Assembly (NCBI GenBank): GCA_017557185.1
Contig: JAFZAP010000051.1
Location: forward strand, 1-64,000
Origin: Prevotella sp.
GTDB taxonomy: Bacteria; Bacteroidota; Bacteroidia; Bacteroidales; Bacteroidaceae
DNA length: 64,000 bases
Direction: 5' to 3'
Shown here: in pieces, positions 57,901-64,000 of the stretch
How the letters are laid out: each line of letters starts with the position of its first letter
Position numbering within the stretch: the first letter of the stretch is position 1
Notes under the pieces: model-generated
The model's input: the letters and a program-made list of their open reading frames with translations, nothing else
The model's database searches: none
Told to the model about the DNA's origin: nothing
Program-made: the position numbers and the translations under genes

Positions 57901-58525
57901 GAAGATCATCAAGCAGGCGATGGCGGAGCTGAGGAATGAAGTACCCGACAAACCCACCCCCAACCCCTCCCGAGGGGAGGGGAGTCTAATTACTCCTGCT
58001 ATAGATAATTCTACCTCAAATGCTATTCAATCCCCCCTCCCCTCGGGAGGGGCTGGGGGTGGGTATTTTATTGCCGACTGCACCGTGGAAAGCGATTTGG
58101 CGATGTACTTCCCCGATACCTACGTGCCAGGCTCGTCGGAGCGCATGCTGCTCTATCGCGAACTCGACGCCATCGAGGACGACCGCTCGCTGCAAGCCTA
58201 CCGCCAGCGGCTGGAGGACCGCTTCGGCCCCGTGCCTCACGAGGGCGAGGAGCTCATGCAGGTGGTCGTGCTGCGCCGCATCGGCAAGCGCCTCGGCTGT
58301 GAGAAGATCATTCTGCGACAGGGACTGATGATTATGCAGTTCGTTGGCAACGGCGACAGTCCGTACTACCAGAGCGATGCCTTCACCCGCATCATCAACT
58401 ATGCTACCTCGAACCTGCGCCGCTGTCAGCTGAAAGAAATAAAAAGCCGCCGACTGATGCACGTGCGTGACGTTCCAACAGTCGGCGAGGCCGTAAGGGT
58501 ATTGAAAGAAGTTTATAGTTTATAG
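54977..58525 (+). CDS. mfd: Transcription-repair coupling factor with repeat-derived insertions
   Basis: A 1,182-residue DNA translocase that removes stalled RNA polymerase and recruits UvrA. Start MEIRDIAKLYAML at 54977 is fixed by the promoter. The N-terminal UvrB-like module (GLVGSAAPMAFAALMGKGKG), the RNA-polymerase interaction domain (GDYLVHVDYGIGKFGGLVRI), the helicase with Walker A GDVGFGKTEVAIRAA and DEEQ (LIIDEEQKFGV), the QMRGRVGRSNRKAFCYLL motif VI and the C-terminal TRCF domain are all present. Three stretches look foreign: residues ~75-105 (SLPPAPPKGEGG...PTLPRREGG), ~355 (SPSPGREGKKS) and ~990-1030 (TPNPSRGEG...PLPSGGAGGG). All are encoded by GC-rich palindromes that keep the frame, making the protein longer than most homologues. 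Confidence 0.95.
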   Translation: MEIRDIAKLYAMLPQVGALRHVLGNKSKGDVFLQGLVGSAAPMAFAALMGKGKGLFLFIMQDADEAGYFYSDLKRSLPPAPPKGEGGSPTPTLPRREGGNKGDGEERILFFPSSYRRAVKFGQRDAANEILRTEVLARLAAPDNLPEGRQGGMCIVTYPEALAELVPSPKTIDDRLIRLSTGQTADIVELEKRLRELGFREEDYVYEPGQFAVRGSIVDVYSFSCELPYRIDFFGDEIDTIRTFEVEDQLSKERRESIEIVPELAAVQAEKVPFLEMLPADCVLVTKDVAFVAETVERIYEEGFSSQAATERLAAATEMERQQVMDELRRELQLVRPSQFSELLSQFRHVILSGSPSPGREGKKSAAIAFHTVGQPLFHKNVELLKRSVDDYQLQGYRLYVLADSPKQQERLKEMIEVPFTPVDHTLHEGFVDHDLKACFFTDHQIFDRFHKFTLKSEKARSGKMALTMKELQELEIGDYLVHVDYGIGKFGGLVRIPQGDAYQEVIRIVYQHNDKVDVSIHSLYKISKYRRSDTGEPPRLSILGSGAWDRLKERTKKRIKDIARDLIRLYARRQKEKGFAYSPDTYLQNELEASFLYEDTPDQLRATQEVKADMEATKPMDRLVCGDVGFGKTEVAIRAAFKAACDSKQVALMVPTTVLAFQHFQTFRDRLKDMPVRVEYLSRARSAKQTKQILADLAEGKIDILIGTHKLIGKQVVWKDLGLLIIDEEQKFGVSVKEKLRQLKANVDTLTMSATPIPRTLQFSLMGARDMSIIRTPPPNRYPIYTELGTYGSDLITDAINFEMSRNGQVFFVNDRISNLEEIKRLIEKHVPDCRVAIGHGQMKPEELEKIVLGFINYDYDVLLSTTIVENGIDIPNANTIIINDAHRFGLSDLHQMRGRVGRSNRKAFCYLLAPPKSVLTPEARRRLEALETFSELGSGFNLAMQDLDIRGAGNLLGAEQSGFMEDLGYETYLKIIKQAMAELRNEVPDKPTPNPSRGEGSLITPAIDNSTSNAIQSPLPSGGAGGGYFIADCTVESDLAMYFPDTYVPGSSERMLLYRELDAIEDDRSLQAYRQRLEDRFGPVPHEGEELMQVVVLRRIGKRLGCEKIILRQGLMIMQFVGNGDSPYYQSDAFTRIINYATSNLRRCQLKEIKSRRLMHVRDVPTVGEAVRVLKEVYSL
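55198..55287. repeat. GC-rich palindromes inside mfd, site 1
   Basis: CCTGCCCCTCCCAAAGGGGA and CCCTCCCCCGTAGGGAGGGG side by side, translated in frame between the first helicase-like domain segments. Confidence 0.85.
57948..58064. repeat. Inverted pair of GC-rich palindromes inside mfd, site 2
   Basis: CCCCTCCCGAGGGGAGGGG and, about 80 bases later, CCCCTCCCCTCGGGAGGGGC in the opposite sense around a short AT-rich spacer, inserted in frame in the TRCF region. Confidence 0.85.
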
Positions 58526-58626
58526 TGAAGAGTGAATAGGTTATGATTTGCTTTTGTGCCAGTAATCGCGAGCAACAAGAGTAATCATAACCTATTACCT
58601 ATATCCTATTACCTATTCTCTAAAAG

Positions 58627-59400
58627 TCAGACGCAAGTATATCCTCCATCCACGGGCAGCGCGATGCCGTTGACATAGGCAGAGGCGGGCGATGCGAGGA
58701 AGAGGGTTGCGGTGTCGAGTTCGCCCTCGTTGCCATAACGCTCAACGGGGATGGTGCTCTTTGCATAGTTGGCAAACCACTCGGTTTCGAGCATGTCCTT
58801 CGTCAGCGGTGTCCAGAAGTAGCCCGGGCAGATGGTGTTCACCGTGATGCCGTACTTTCCCCACTCGGCAGCCAGGCCGCGCGAGAGATTCACGACACCA
58901 CCCTTCGCAGCGTGATAGGGCGAGCAGGGAGCAACCTTGTTGCCCACCATTCCATACATCGAAGCGATGTTGATGATTCGGCCGTACTTCGCGGGAATCA
59001 TAGCTTGCTTCGCCACAGCACGCGCCATCTTGAACGTACCGAACAGGTCGATCTGCATCTCGTTGTCGAACTGCTCGTCGGTGATGTCCTCAGCCGGAGC
59101 AACAGCACCCGTTCCAGCATTGTTGATGAGGATATCGATGCGTCCGAAGTGCTCCATCGTCTGGCGTACCACATCGTCGCACATCTCAGTATTTGTCACA
59201 TCGCAGCGTATCGGCAGCACCTCTACTCCATACGCTTCGCGCAGTTCGGCTGCCACTTCTTCCAGTTTCTCCATACGGCGTGCAATAGGTACGATGTTGC
59301 AACCCTGATTGGCCAGAGCCTTTGCCATCTGCACTCCCAGTCCGCCTGAGCAACCCGTAACGATTGCCACGTGTCCTTTCAAATCGAAATAGTTTTTCAT
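58627..59400 (-). CDS. SDR-family oxidoreductase (gluconate 5-dehydrogenase-like)
   Basis: A 257-residue NAD(P)-dependent dehydrogenase from ATG 59400 (MKNYFDLKGHVAIVTG). Classical SDR motifs: TGCSGGLG (cofactor-binding GxxxGxG), NNAG in DILINNAGTGAV, the catalytic S...YxxxK in ASMYGMVG...SPYHAAKGG, and CPGYFWTPLT. The C-terminal LPVDGGYTCV is typical of gluconate 5-dehydrogenase/3-oxoacyl reductase-like members. Substrate cannot be deduced from sequence. Monocistronic by spacing, convergent with mfd; an ACTAT-type repeat (58511-58545) and CCTATTACCT repeats lie in the gap. Confidence 0.85.
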   Translation of the reverse strand: MKNYFDLKGHVAIVTGCSGGLGVQMAKALANQGCNIVPIARRMEKLEEVAAELREAYGVEVLPIRCDVTNTEMCDDVVRQTMEHFGRIDILINNAGTGAVAPAEDITDEQFDNEMQIDLFGTFKMARAVAKQAMIPAKYGRIINIASMYGMVGNKVAPCSPYHAAKGGVVNLSRGLAAEWGKYGITVNTICPGYFWTPLTKDMLETEWFANYAKSTIPVERYGNEGELDTATLFLASPASAYVNGIALPVDGGYTCV

Positions 59401-59516
59401 AAGTCGTCGGTTTTTAATAGTAATCAATTAACAGCATGCAAAGGTACAACAAAAAATTTGAAGCACAAACTTTTTGAAGGGAAAAATTGAACGATAAGAA
59501 AAGAAGACAGGTGGTG

Positions 59517-60317
59517 TCAGATGCCGGCACCGTCGCTGAATCCCACATGTTTGATGGGGCGCGACTGGCGAATTTGCGAATAGGGCTCTACGTCGTGTGT
59601 GATCCAGAGGTTACCACCGATGACGGAATGATGGCCGATGCGGACGCGGCCGAGTACGGACGTATTGGAATAGATGGTGACGTGGTCTTCGATGATGGGA
59701 TGACGGGGCAGGTTGGCAAGCCGTCCGTCGGCATCGTGCTGGAAGTTCTTCGCTCCGAGCGTAACACCCTGATACAGCATGACATGATGGCCGATGATGG
59801 TGGTGGCACCGATGACGATGCCTGTGCCGTGATCGATGCCAAACGAGGCTCCGATGCTCGCGGCAGGATGGATGTCGATGCCCGTGAGCGAGTGGGCGCG
59901 CTCGGTGATCATTCGTGGCAGTAACGGCAGTCCCAGCTTGTGTAGCGCATGTGCCACACGATAGTGCAACATCACTGTGATGGCGGGATAGCAGCTAATG
60001 ACCTCGAGGCGTGAGTCGACGGCGGGGTCGTTGTCGGTGATAGCATCGACATCAGTGGTGAGCAGGCGGTCGATCTCCGGCAGCTGGCTCATAAACTCCC
60101 CGACAATCGCCTGGGCACGTTGTTCCATTGACTCGGTAGTGTCTTGGCTGCATGCCGTGAGAACCTTGAGTGCATGCTTCTCTAAAAGCATGGCAATGTG
60201 TTGATGATTGTGTTGCCGAGCCATAGCGTCTTGCTGCCCGTAGACCGTGGGGAACATGGCCTCGCGCAACAAGCCCATCAGCTCGTCGAAATCCTGCAAA
60301 GTGGGGAGGGGAAGCAT
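59517..60317 (-). CDS. cysE: Serine O-acetyltransferase
   Basis: A 266-residue enzyme making O-acetyl-L-serine from L-serine and acetyl-CoA, the first committed step of cysteine synthesis. Residues ~1-130 are the helical N-terminal domain. The left-handed beta-helix (hexapeptide repeats) follows with GIDIHPAASIGASFGIDHG (catalytic Asp and His), GVTLGAKN, RHPIIEDHVTIYSNTSVLG and HHSVIGGNLWITHDV. The C-terminal tail (IRQSRPIKHVGFSDGAGI) is the part that usually binds CysK. It lies 39 bases after cysK in the trpB2-cysK-cysE operon. Confidence 0.9.
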   Translation of the reverse strand: MLPLPTLQDFDELMGLLREAMFPTVYGQQDAMARQHNHQHIAMLLEKHALKVLTACSQDTTESMEQRAQAIVGEFMSQLPEIDRLLTTDVDAITDNDPAVDSRLEVISCYPAITVMLHYRVAHALHKLGLPLLPRMITERAHSLTGIDIHPAASIGASFGIDHGTGIVIGATTIIGHHVMLYQGVTLGAKNFQHDADGRLANLPRHPIIEDHVTIYSNTSVLGRVRIGHHSVIGGNLWITHDVEPYSQIRQSRPIKHVGFSDGAGI

Positions 60318-60356
60318 TTTAGTTGAGAGTTGATAATTGATAGTTATTTTACGCTA

Positions 60357-61271
60357 CTAAAACAGGCCGGTGGAGAGATAGCGCTCGCCGGTGTCAGGCA
60401 GCAGAACAACGATGGTCTTGCCGGCATTCTCGGGCAGTCGTGACAACCGCAGGGCAGCAGCATAGGCGGCTCCCGACGAGATGCCGGCCAGCAATCCGTT
60501 GTCGCGCGCCAGCAGACGGGCATGCTCCTTGGCGTCATCATTGCTCACGGTGAGCACTTCGTCGACGACTGTAGCATCGTAATTATCGGGAACGAAGCCG
60601 GCACCGATGCCTTGAATGGCGTGCTTGCCGGCGATGCCAGTGGAGAGCACTGCCGACGACAACGGCTCTACTGCCACCGCCTTCACGGCTGCCTTGTGCT
60701 TCTTCAGCGCCCGCGCGGTGCCACTCAGCGTGCCGCCGGTGCCCACGCCAGCCACGAAAATATCGACGCTGCCATCGGTGTCGGCCCATATCTCCTCGCC
60801 GGTGGTGCGTTCATGGACTGCCGGGTTGGCGGGATTCACGAACTGTCCCAGAATCACCGCATCGGGAATCTGCTGCTGCAGCTCAGTGGCTTTGGCGATA
60901 GCGCCCTTCATGCCTTCACTTCCGGGTGTCAGCACGAGTTCTGCGCCATAGGCTTTCAACAGATTCCGGCGTTCTTCGCTCATGCTGTCGGGCATCGTCA
61001 GAATGACACGATAGCCCATCACGGTGCCCACCCAGGCCAGTCCGATACCGGTATTGCCGCTGGTGGGCTCGATGATCGTGGCACCAGCGTTGAGGACGCC
61101 CCGTTGCCGGGCATCCTCAATCATGGCTAATGCTATGCGATCCTTCACACTGCCACCGGGGTTCTGGCATTCCAGCTTTGCAACGATGGTGGCTTGCTGG
61201 CCTTCCTGCTGCTGCAGTCGCAACAGCGGTGTGTGGCCGATCAGTTCTGTGAGACGATTGCTGATTCTCAT
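60357..61271 (-). CDS. cysK: Cysteine synthase A
   Basis: A 304-residue PLP enzyme making cysteine from O-acetylserine and sulfide. [15 protein letters not shown]-type context holds K43, the PLP lysine; [14 protein letters not shown] binds the carboxylate; [16 protein letters not shown] binds the phosphate of PLP; PEN AGK at the end closes the fold. Start ATG 61271 ([16 protein letters not shown]) matches the family better than the ATG two codons upstream. It begins 13 bases after trpB2 and precedes cysE, so the operon joins two serine-consuming PLP enzymes with the acetyltransferase that feeds CysK. Confidence 0.93.
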   Translation of the reverse strand: MRISNRLTELIGHTPLLRLQQQEGQQATIVAKLECQNPGGSVKDRIALAMIEDARQRGVLNAGATIIEPTSGNTGIGLAWVGTVMGYRVILTMPDSMSEERRNLLKAYGAELVLTPGSEGMKGAIAKATELQQQIPDAVILGQFVNPANPAVHERTTGEEIWADTDGSVDIFVAGVGTGGTLSGTARALKKHKAAVKAVAVEPLSSAVLSTGIAGKHAIQGIGAGFVPDNYDATVVDEVLTVSNDDAKEHARLLARDNGLLAGISSGAAYAAALRLSRLPENAGKTIVVLLPDTGERYLSTGLF

Positions 61272-61284
61272 TATCAATTTTCAA

Positions 61285-62640
61285 TTACTGTGGTACGCTC
61301 TTGAGGTTCTCCTTGATATCGGAATCGGAGAGCTGGTAGTTCATCAGATCACCGTTGAGGAACTGCTCGTAGGCGGTCATGTCGATGAGTCCGTGACCGG
61401 AGAGGTTGAAGAGGATGACCTTCTCCTCGCCTGTCTCCTTGCACTTCTCAGCCTCGCGAATAGCTGCGGCGATAGCGTGGCTCGACTCGGGAGCGGGGAT
61501 GATGCCCTCAGTGCGGGCGAAGAGCATACCTGCCTCGAAGGTCTCAAGCTGCGGGATGTCGACACCGTGCATCAGGCCGTCCTTGATGAGCTGTGAGACA
61601 ATCATGCCGGCACCGTGATAGCGGAGACCGCCAGCGTGGATGTTGGCAGGCTTGAAGCCATGACCCAGCGTGTACATCGGTAGCAGGGGCGTGTAGCCGG
61701 CCTCGTCGCCGAAGTCGTAGCGGAACTCGCCGCGTGTGAGCTTCGGACAGCTCTCGGGCTCGGCAGCGATGAACTCCGTCTTCTTTCCGTCGAGGATGTT
61801 GTGGCGCATGAAGGGGAAGGCGATGCCGCCGAAGTTCGAACCACCACCGAAGCAGGCGATGACGACGTCGGGATATTCGCCGGCTTTCTCCATCTGCTTC
61901 TCTGCCTCAAGGCCGATAATCGACTGATGGATGGCCACGTGGTTGAGCACCGAGCCCAGCGTGTACTTACAGTTCGGCGTGGTGGTAGCGAGCTCTACGG
62001 CCTCACTGATGGCTGTGCCGAGCGAACCGGGATGACGCGGATCGCGGGTGATGATATCCTTACCGGCACGTGTCGACATCGACGGCGAACCTGTTACGGC
62101 AGCTCCGAACGTGCGCATGATGCTCGAACGGTAGGGCTTCTGCTGCATCGAGATCTTCACCTGATAGACGGCAGCCTCCAGGCCAAACACCGAGGCGGCA
62201 TAGCTCAGGGCGGCACCCCACTGGCCGGCACCCGTCTCAGTGGTGACGTTGGTGGTGCCTTCCATCTTGGCATAGTAGCACTGCGGCAGAGCGGAGTTGA
62301 TCTTATGCGAGCCCAGCGGGTTCACGCTCTCGTTCTTGAAGTAGATGTGGGCAGGTGTTCCCAGTGCCTCCTCCAGCGCGTAGGCACGCACCAGCGGTGT
62401 TGAACGATAGTACTTGTACTTCTCCAACACCTCTTCGGGGATGGGGATGAACGCATGTTCCTGGTCGAGTTCCTGCACACAACACTCACGCGGGAAGATG
62501 TGGGCGAGATCGTCTACGCCGAGCGGCTGCTTCGTAGCGGGATGAATAGGCGGCATCGGCTTGTTGGGCATGTCGGCCTGAATGTTGTACCATGCTGTGG
62601 GCAGCTCATTTTCCTGAAGGATAAATCTTTTCTGTTTCAT
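61285..62640 (-). CDS. trpB: Tryptophan synthase beta chain, type 2 (TrpB2)
   Basis: A 451-residue PLP enzyme condensing indole with serine to give tryptophan, of the longer TrpB2 type that works without the usual alpha-subunit partner. Marks are the extended N-terminus (WYNIQADMPNKPMPPIHP), RSTPLVRAYALEEAL, NESVNPLGSHKINSALPQ with PLP-binding K113, TTETGAGQWGAAL, CFGGGSNFGGIA and HGLIDMTAYEQF. No other trp gene is in the window. It is the first gene of trpB2-cysK-cysE and is preceded by a 260-base leader with promoter, a Trp/Cys-rich peptide and a terminator. TrpB2 may recycle indole or salvage it from neighbours (inference). Confidence 0.93.
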   Translation of the reverse strand: MKQKRFILQENELPTAWYNIQADMPNKPMPPIHPATKQPLGVDDLAHIFPRECCVQELDQEHAFIPIPEEVLEKYKYYRSTPLVRAYALEEALGTPAHIYFKNESVNPLGSHKINSALPQCYYAKMEGTTNVTTETGAGQWGAALSYAASVFGLEAAVYQVKISMQQKPYRSSIMRTFGAAVTGSPSMSTRAGKDIITRDPRHPGSLGTAISEAVELATTTPNCKYTLGSVLNHVAIHQSIIGLEAEKQMEKAGEYPDVVIACFGGGSNFGGIAFPFMRHNILDGKKTEFIAAEPESCPKLTRGEFRYDFGDEAGYTPLLPMYTLGHGFKPANIHAGGLRYHGAGMIVSQLIKDGLMHGVDIPQLETFEAGMLFARTEGIIPAPESSHAIAAAIREAEKCKETGEEKVILFNLSGHGLIDMTAYEQFLNGDLMNYQLSDSDIKENLKSVPQ

Positions 62641-62732
62641 ACTGTTTAAAAGTTTTATGGTTGAATTGTTATTTGCGTTGGATGATCACTTAACCATTTT
62701 CCATTATCCATTTTGCATTTTCCAATGAAAGG

Positions 62733-62766
62733 AAAAGGGCCTGTCGTAAGAACGGCAGACCCTTTT
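62733..62766 (-). terminator. Leader terminator (attenuator) of trpB2-cysK-cysE
   Basis: On the minus strand AAAAGGGTCTGCCGTT pairs with ACGACAGGCCCTTTT around a TCTT-centred loop: about 14 pairs, including one G-U and with one mismatch. It lies 93 bases before the trpB2 ATG and 34 bases after the leader-peptide stop. The 3' arm (62743-62750) can instead pair with 62800-62807. Confidence 0.85.
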
Positions 62767-62807
62767 GATGGTTATGTAATACTCCACACGGTCAAGCGAC
62801 TCACGAC
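62743..62807 (-). promoter_or_regulatory. Antiterminator pairing in the trpB2 leader
   Basis: GTCGTGAG (62800-62807, overlapping the leader stop codon TGA) is complementary over 8 positions, one a G-U pair, to CTTACGAC (62743-62750) in the loop and 3' arm of the terminator. The two pairings exclude each other, as in classical attenuators. Confidence 0.75.
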
Positions 62808-62851
62808 TTTTCAGATCTTGAGCAACGCCAGCACCAACATGTAGCATTCAT
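62801..62851 (-). CDS. Leader peptide rich in Trp, Cys and Ser codons
   Basis: A 16-codon frame, MNATCWCWRCSRSEKS then TGA, starts at ATG 62849-62851; an in-frame ATG at 62858-62860 would add MIT. It begins about 30 bases after the promoter and ends 34 bases before the terminator hairpin. Cys-Trp-Cys-Trp-Arg-Cys-Ser-Arg-Ser gives two Trp, three Cys and three Ser codons in sixteen, exactly the amino acids made or used by the downstream TrpB2, CysK and CysE. Ribosome stalling here would free 62800-62807 for the antiterminator; ribosomes reaching the stop codon would cover it. A tryptophan leader peptide upstream of trp genes in Bacteroidota is consistent with the known Bacteroid-trp RNA motif; the cysteine part is new to me. 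Confidence 0.75.
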   Translation of the reverse strand: MNATCWCWRCSRSEKS

Positions 62852-62886
62852 TGTAATCATATTCGTTGTATTTTTGATAACGGTGG

Positions 62887-62918
62887 CAAAATTATAACAT
62901 TTTCCCGAATCCACCAAA
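62887..62918 (-). promoter_or_regulatory. Promoter of the trpB2-cysK-cysE leader
   Basis: TTTG (62915-62918), 20 bases, TAATTTTG (62887-62894): full consensus. Transcription would start near 62880. Confidence 0.8.
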
Positions 62919-62985
62919 CAAATTGAAAGAAATTTTCGCTTTTAGCTTCATTTTTCTTATTTTCCAGCGTTTTTCCGCACAAAAT

Positions 62986-63023
62986 GGCAGCACGAAGGGC
63001 TATAGAGAAGCCCCCGTGCTGCC
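62986..63023 (-). terminator. Terminator of the susD operon
   Basis: GGCAGCACG and CGTGCTGCC with an inner GGGCTT/AAGCCC stem, followed on the minus strand by ATTTT (62981-62985). It lies 19 bases after the susD stop. Confidence 0.8.
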
Positions 63024-63041
63024 ATCATCATCAAGAAGGGA

Positions 63042-64000
63042 TTACCACCCCTCGTGTTGTTTCAGTTGCGGATTGCTGTCGATTTCGTCAGTCGGAATCG
63101 GCCACTTGTAGTCGCGCTCGCCATTATAGACACGCGTCTCGTAAGCCAGACCATAGGTGATGCGCTCATTGTTCACGGCATCAATGGCTTCCTTGAGCTG
63201 GTGCCAGCGATACTCGTCGTAGAGACGCAGACCCTCGAAGGCCAACTCGACGCGGCGTTCATGCTTGATGACCTTCAGCAGCTGGTCCTTGCTCAGACCC
63301 GTTCCCTCTACGTCTTCAACCTTCGGCATGCCTACACGCTGGCGCAGCTGATTGACGAGTCCAAGAACTGTCGACTCGTTGTAGCCGCCCTTCTCGACGA
63401 GAGCCTCGGCTAACGAGATCAGCACCTCGGGATAGCGAACCACGTAGAAATCCTGTCCGTTGTCCCACGAATTACCTGTGTCGGTAGGATCGAAGTACTT
63501 CATGACATAGATCGTGGAGAGCGATGCGGCAGCCCCTCCATAGGGAGCCTCAGCTCCACCACGCCCGTTCCAGTACATGCCAGGCACGAAGAGTGTGGCA
63601 TAGAGACGCGGGTCGCGGCCTACCCAGTAGTCGAAGTTCGGCTGGTCCACATTGAGCGAGCCATTATCCTTCTTGGCTGCATAGTCGTGCTCGGTGGCAG
63701 GCTTACCATCCAGACGATAGTAGTCGTCGGCGAGGTTCAGCGTACCGTTCATTGCTTCGAGCGGTGTGTTCCAGTGTGCATTGAACTGTGTTCCCTCGTC
63801 GAGTCCGGGGCCTTCGAAGCGTACGGCGAAGATAATCTCCGACTCCTTCTCGCCAGCAGGCGTGAAGAGCTTACCATAATCAGCAGCGAGCGTGTAGCCC
63901 AACTTCATGACTTCCTGATAAGCGCTGATGGCCTCGTCCCACATCTTATTATAAAGAGCCAGTCGGCCCAGCAGAGCGTAGCAGGCACCACGCGTGATGC
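63042..64000 (-). CDS. SusD/RagB-family outer-membrane lipoprotein, 5'-truncated by the window
   Basis: The frame is open to the window edge (reading ITRGACYALLGRLALYNKMWDEAI from the right end), so the signal peptide and N-terminal TPR part lie outside. The visible 318 residues are the SusD C-terminal region: GRLALYNKMWDEAISAYQE (the end of the TPR-like helices), YWVGRDPRLYATLF, DFYVVRYPEVLISLAEALVEKGG and VIKHERRVELAFEGLRLYDEYRW, ending in IPTDEIDSNPQLKQHEGW. SusD proteins cover a SusC transporter and bind glycan at the cell surface; a susC should lie upstream, beyond 64000. The substrate cannot be told from this part. Confidence 0.93.
   Translation of the reverse strand, partial: ITRGACYALLGRLALYNKMWDEAISAYQEVMKLGYTLAADYGKLFTPAGEKESEIIFAVRFEGPGLDEGTQFNAHWNTPLEAMNGTLNLADDYYRLDGKPATEHDYAAKKDNGSLNVDQPNFDYWVGRDPRLYATLFVPGMYWNGRGGAEAPYGGAAASLSTIYVMKYFDPTDTGNSWDNGQDFYVVRYPEVLISLAEALVEKGGYNESTVLGLVNQLRQRVGMPKVEDVEGTGLSKDQLLKVIKHERRVELAFEGLRLYDEYRWHQLKEAIDAVNNERITYGLAYETRVYNGERDYKWPIPTDEIDSNPQLKQHEGW

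Noticed and set aside
62733-62766. Plain rho-independent terminator of an upstream gene
   Set aside because: It is downstream of a promoter and leader peptide and upstream of trpB2 on the same strand, with an alternative antiterminator pairing, so attenuation explains it better.
1-64000. Insertion sequences, integrases or prophage genes
   Set aside because: No transposase, integrase, portal, terminase or capsid motifs were found among the frames; only small non-coding repeats are present.

Overview
The window reads as the chromosome of a member of the Bacteroidota, most likely order Bacteroidales close to Prevotella/Segatella. The evidence is the recurring promoter pattern TTTG (or TTGC), about 19-21 bases, then TAnnTTTG; a SusD lipoprotein; a VirE/VapE-type protein; an HU-HIG DNA-binding protein; the fucI-fucP pair; a umuD-X-umuC cassette; and a tmRNA whose tag ends YALAA. 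No rRNA or tRNA gene, integrase, transposase or CRISPR array was found.

Layout. 1-3.1 kb: the 3' part of a multidomain GH2 glycosidase and a rhamnose-type mutarotase. 3.2-5.4 kb: an AT-rich operon of a 49-residue membrane protein, a LytTR regulator, a transpeptidase-like protein lacking the usual catalytic motifs, and a frameshifted membrane protein. 5.5-12.1 kb: a tight AT-rich minus-strand operon coding for a vWA protein, a PP2C phosphatase, two kinase-like proteins, a DUF4407 membrane protein, an unknown protein and a small basic protein. This is a TerY-P-like phospho-signalling cassette, preceded by a rod-shaped, 6S-like structured RNA. 13.4-15.5 kb: a VirE/VapE-type protein. 16-20 kb: fucose uptake and isomerisation. 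20-30 kb: housekeeping and stress genes (TerB-DnaJ, zinc ribbon, Nif3, nuclease, umuDXC, FetAB-like transporter, agmatine deiminase). 31-32.5 kb: azlCD and ssrA. 33-51 kb: an exopolysaccharide/capsule locus (export, chain length, flippase, polymerase, glycosyltransferases, Wzi, sugar aminotransferase). 51-54.6 kb: two secreted paralogues around a histidine phosphatase, then an HU-like gene. 55-58.5 kb: mfd. 58.6-62.9 kb: an SDR oxidoreductase and a trpB2-cysK-cysE operon led by an apparent translational attenuator. 63-64 kb: the 3' end of a susD gene.

Three signals stand out. First, the trpB2-cysK-cysE leader has a promoter, a short peptide reading C-W-C-W-R-C-S-R-S, a strong terminator and an 8-bp antiterminator pairing that overlaps the leader stop codon. 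This suggests one attenuator sensing tryptophan and cysteine (perhaps serine) supply. Second, the vWA-phosphatase-kinase-kinase-DUF4407 operon looks like a laterally acquired signalling or defence island. Third, the genome carries several palindromic repeat families. GC-rich palindromes and an ACTAT-type repeat appear to have inserted in frame into protein genes (mfd, aguA, a histidine phosphatase, a DegT aminotransferase), and GTTCAA-linked variable hairpins fill many intergenic gaps.

All assignments come from reading sequence motifs only; no database search was run.
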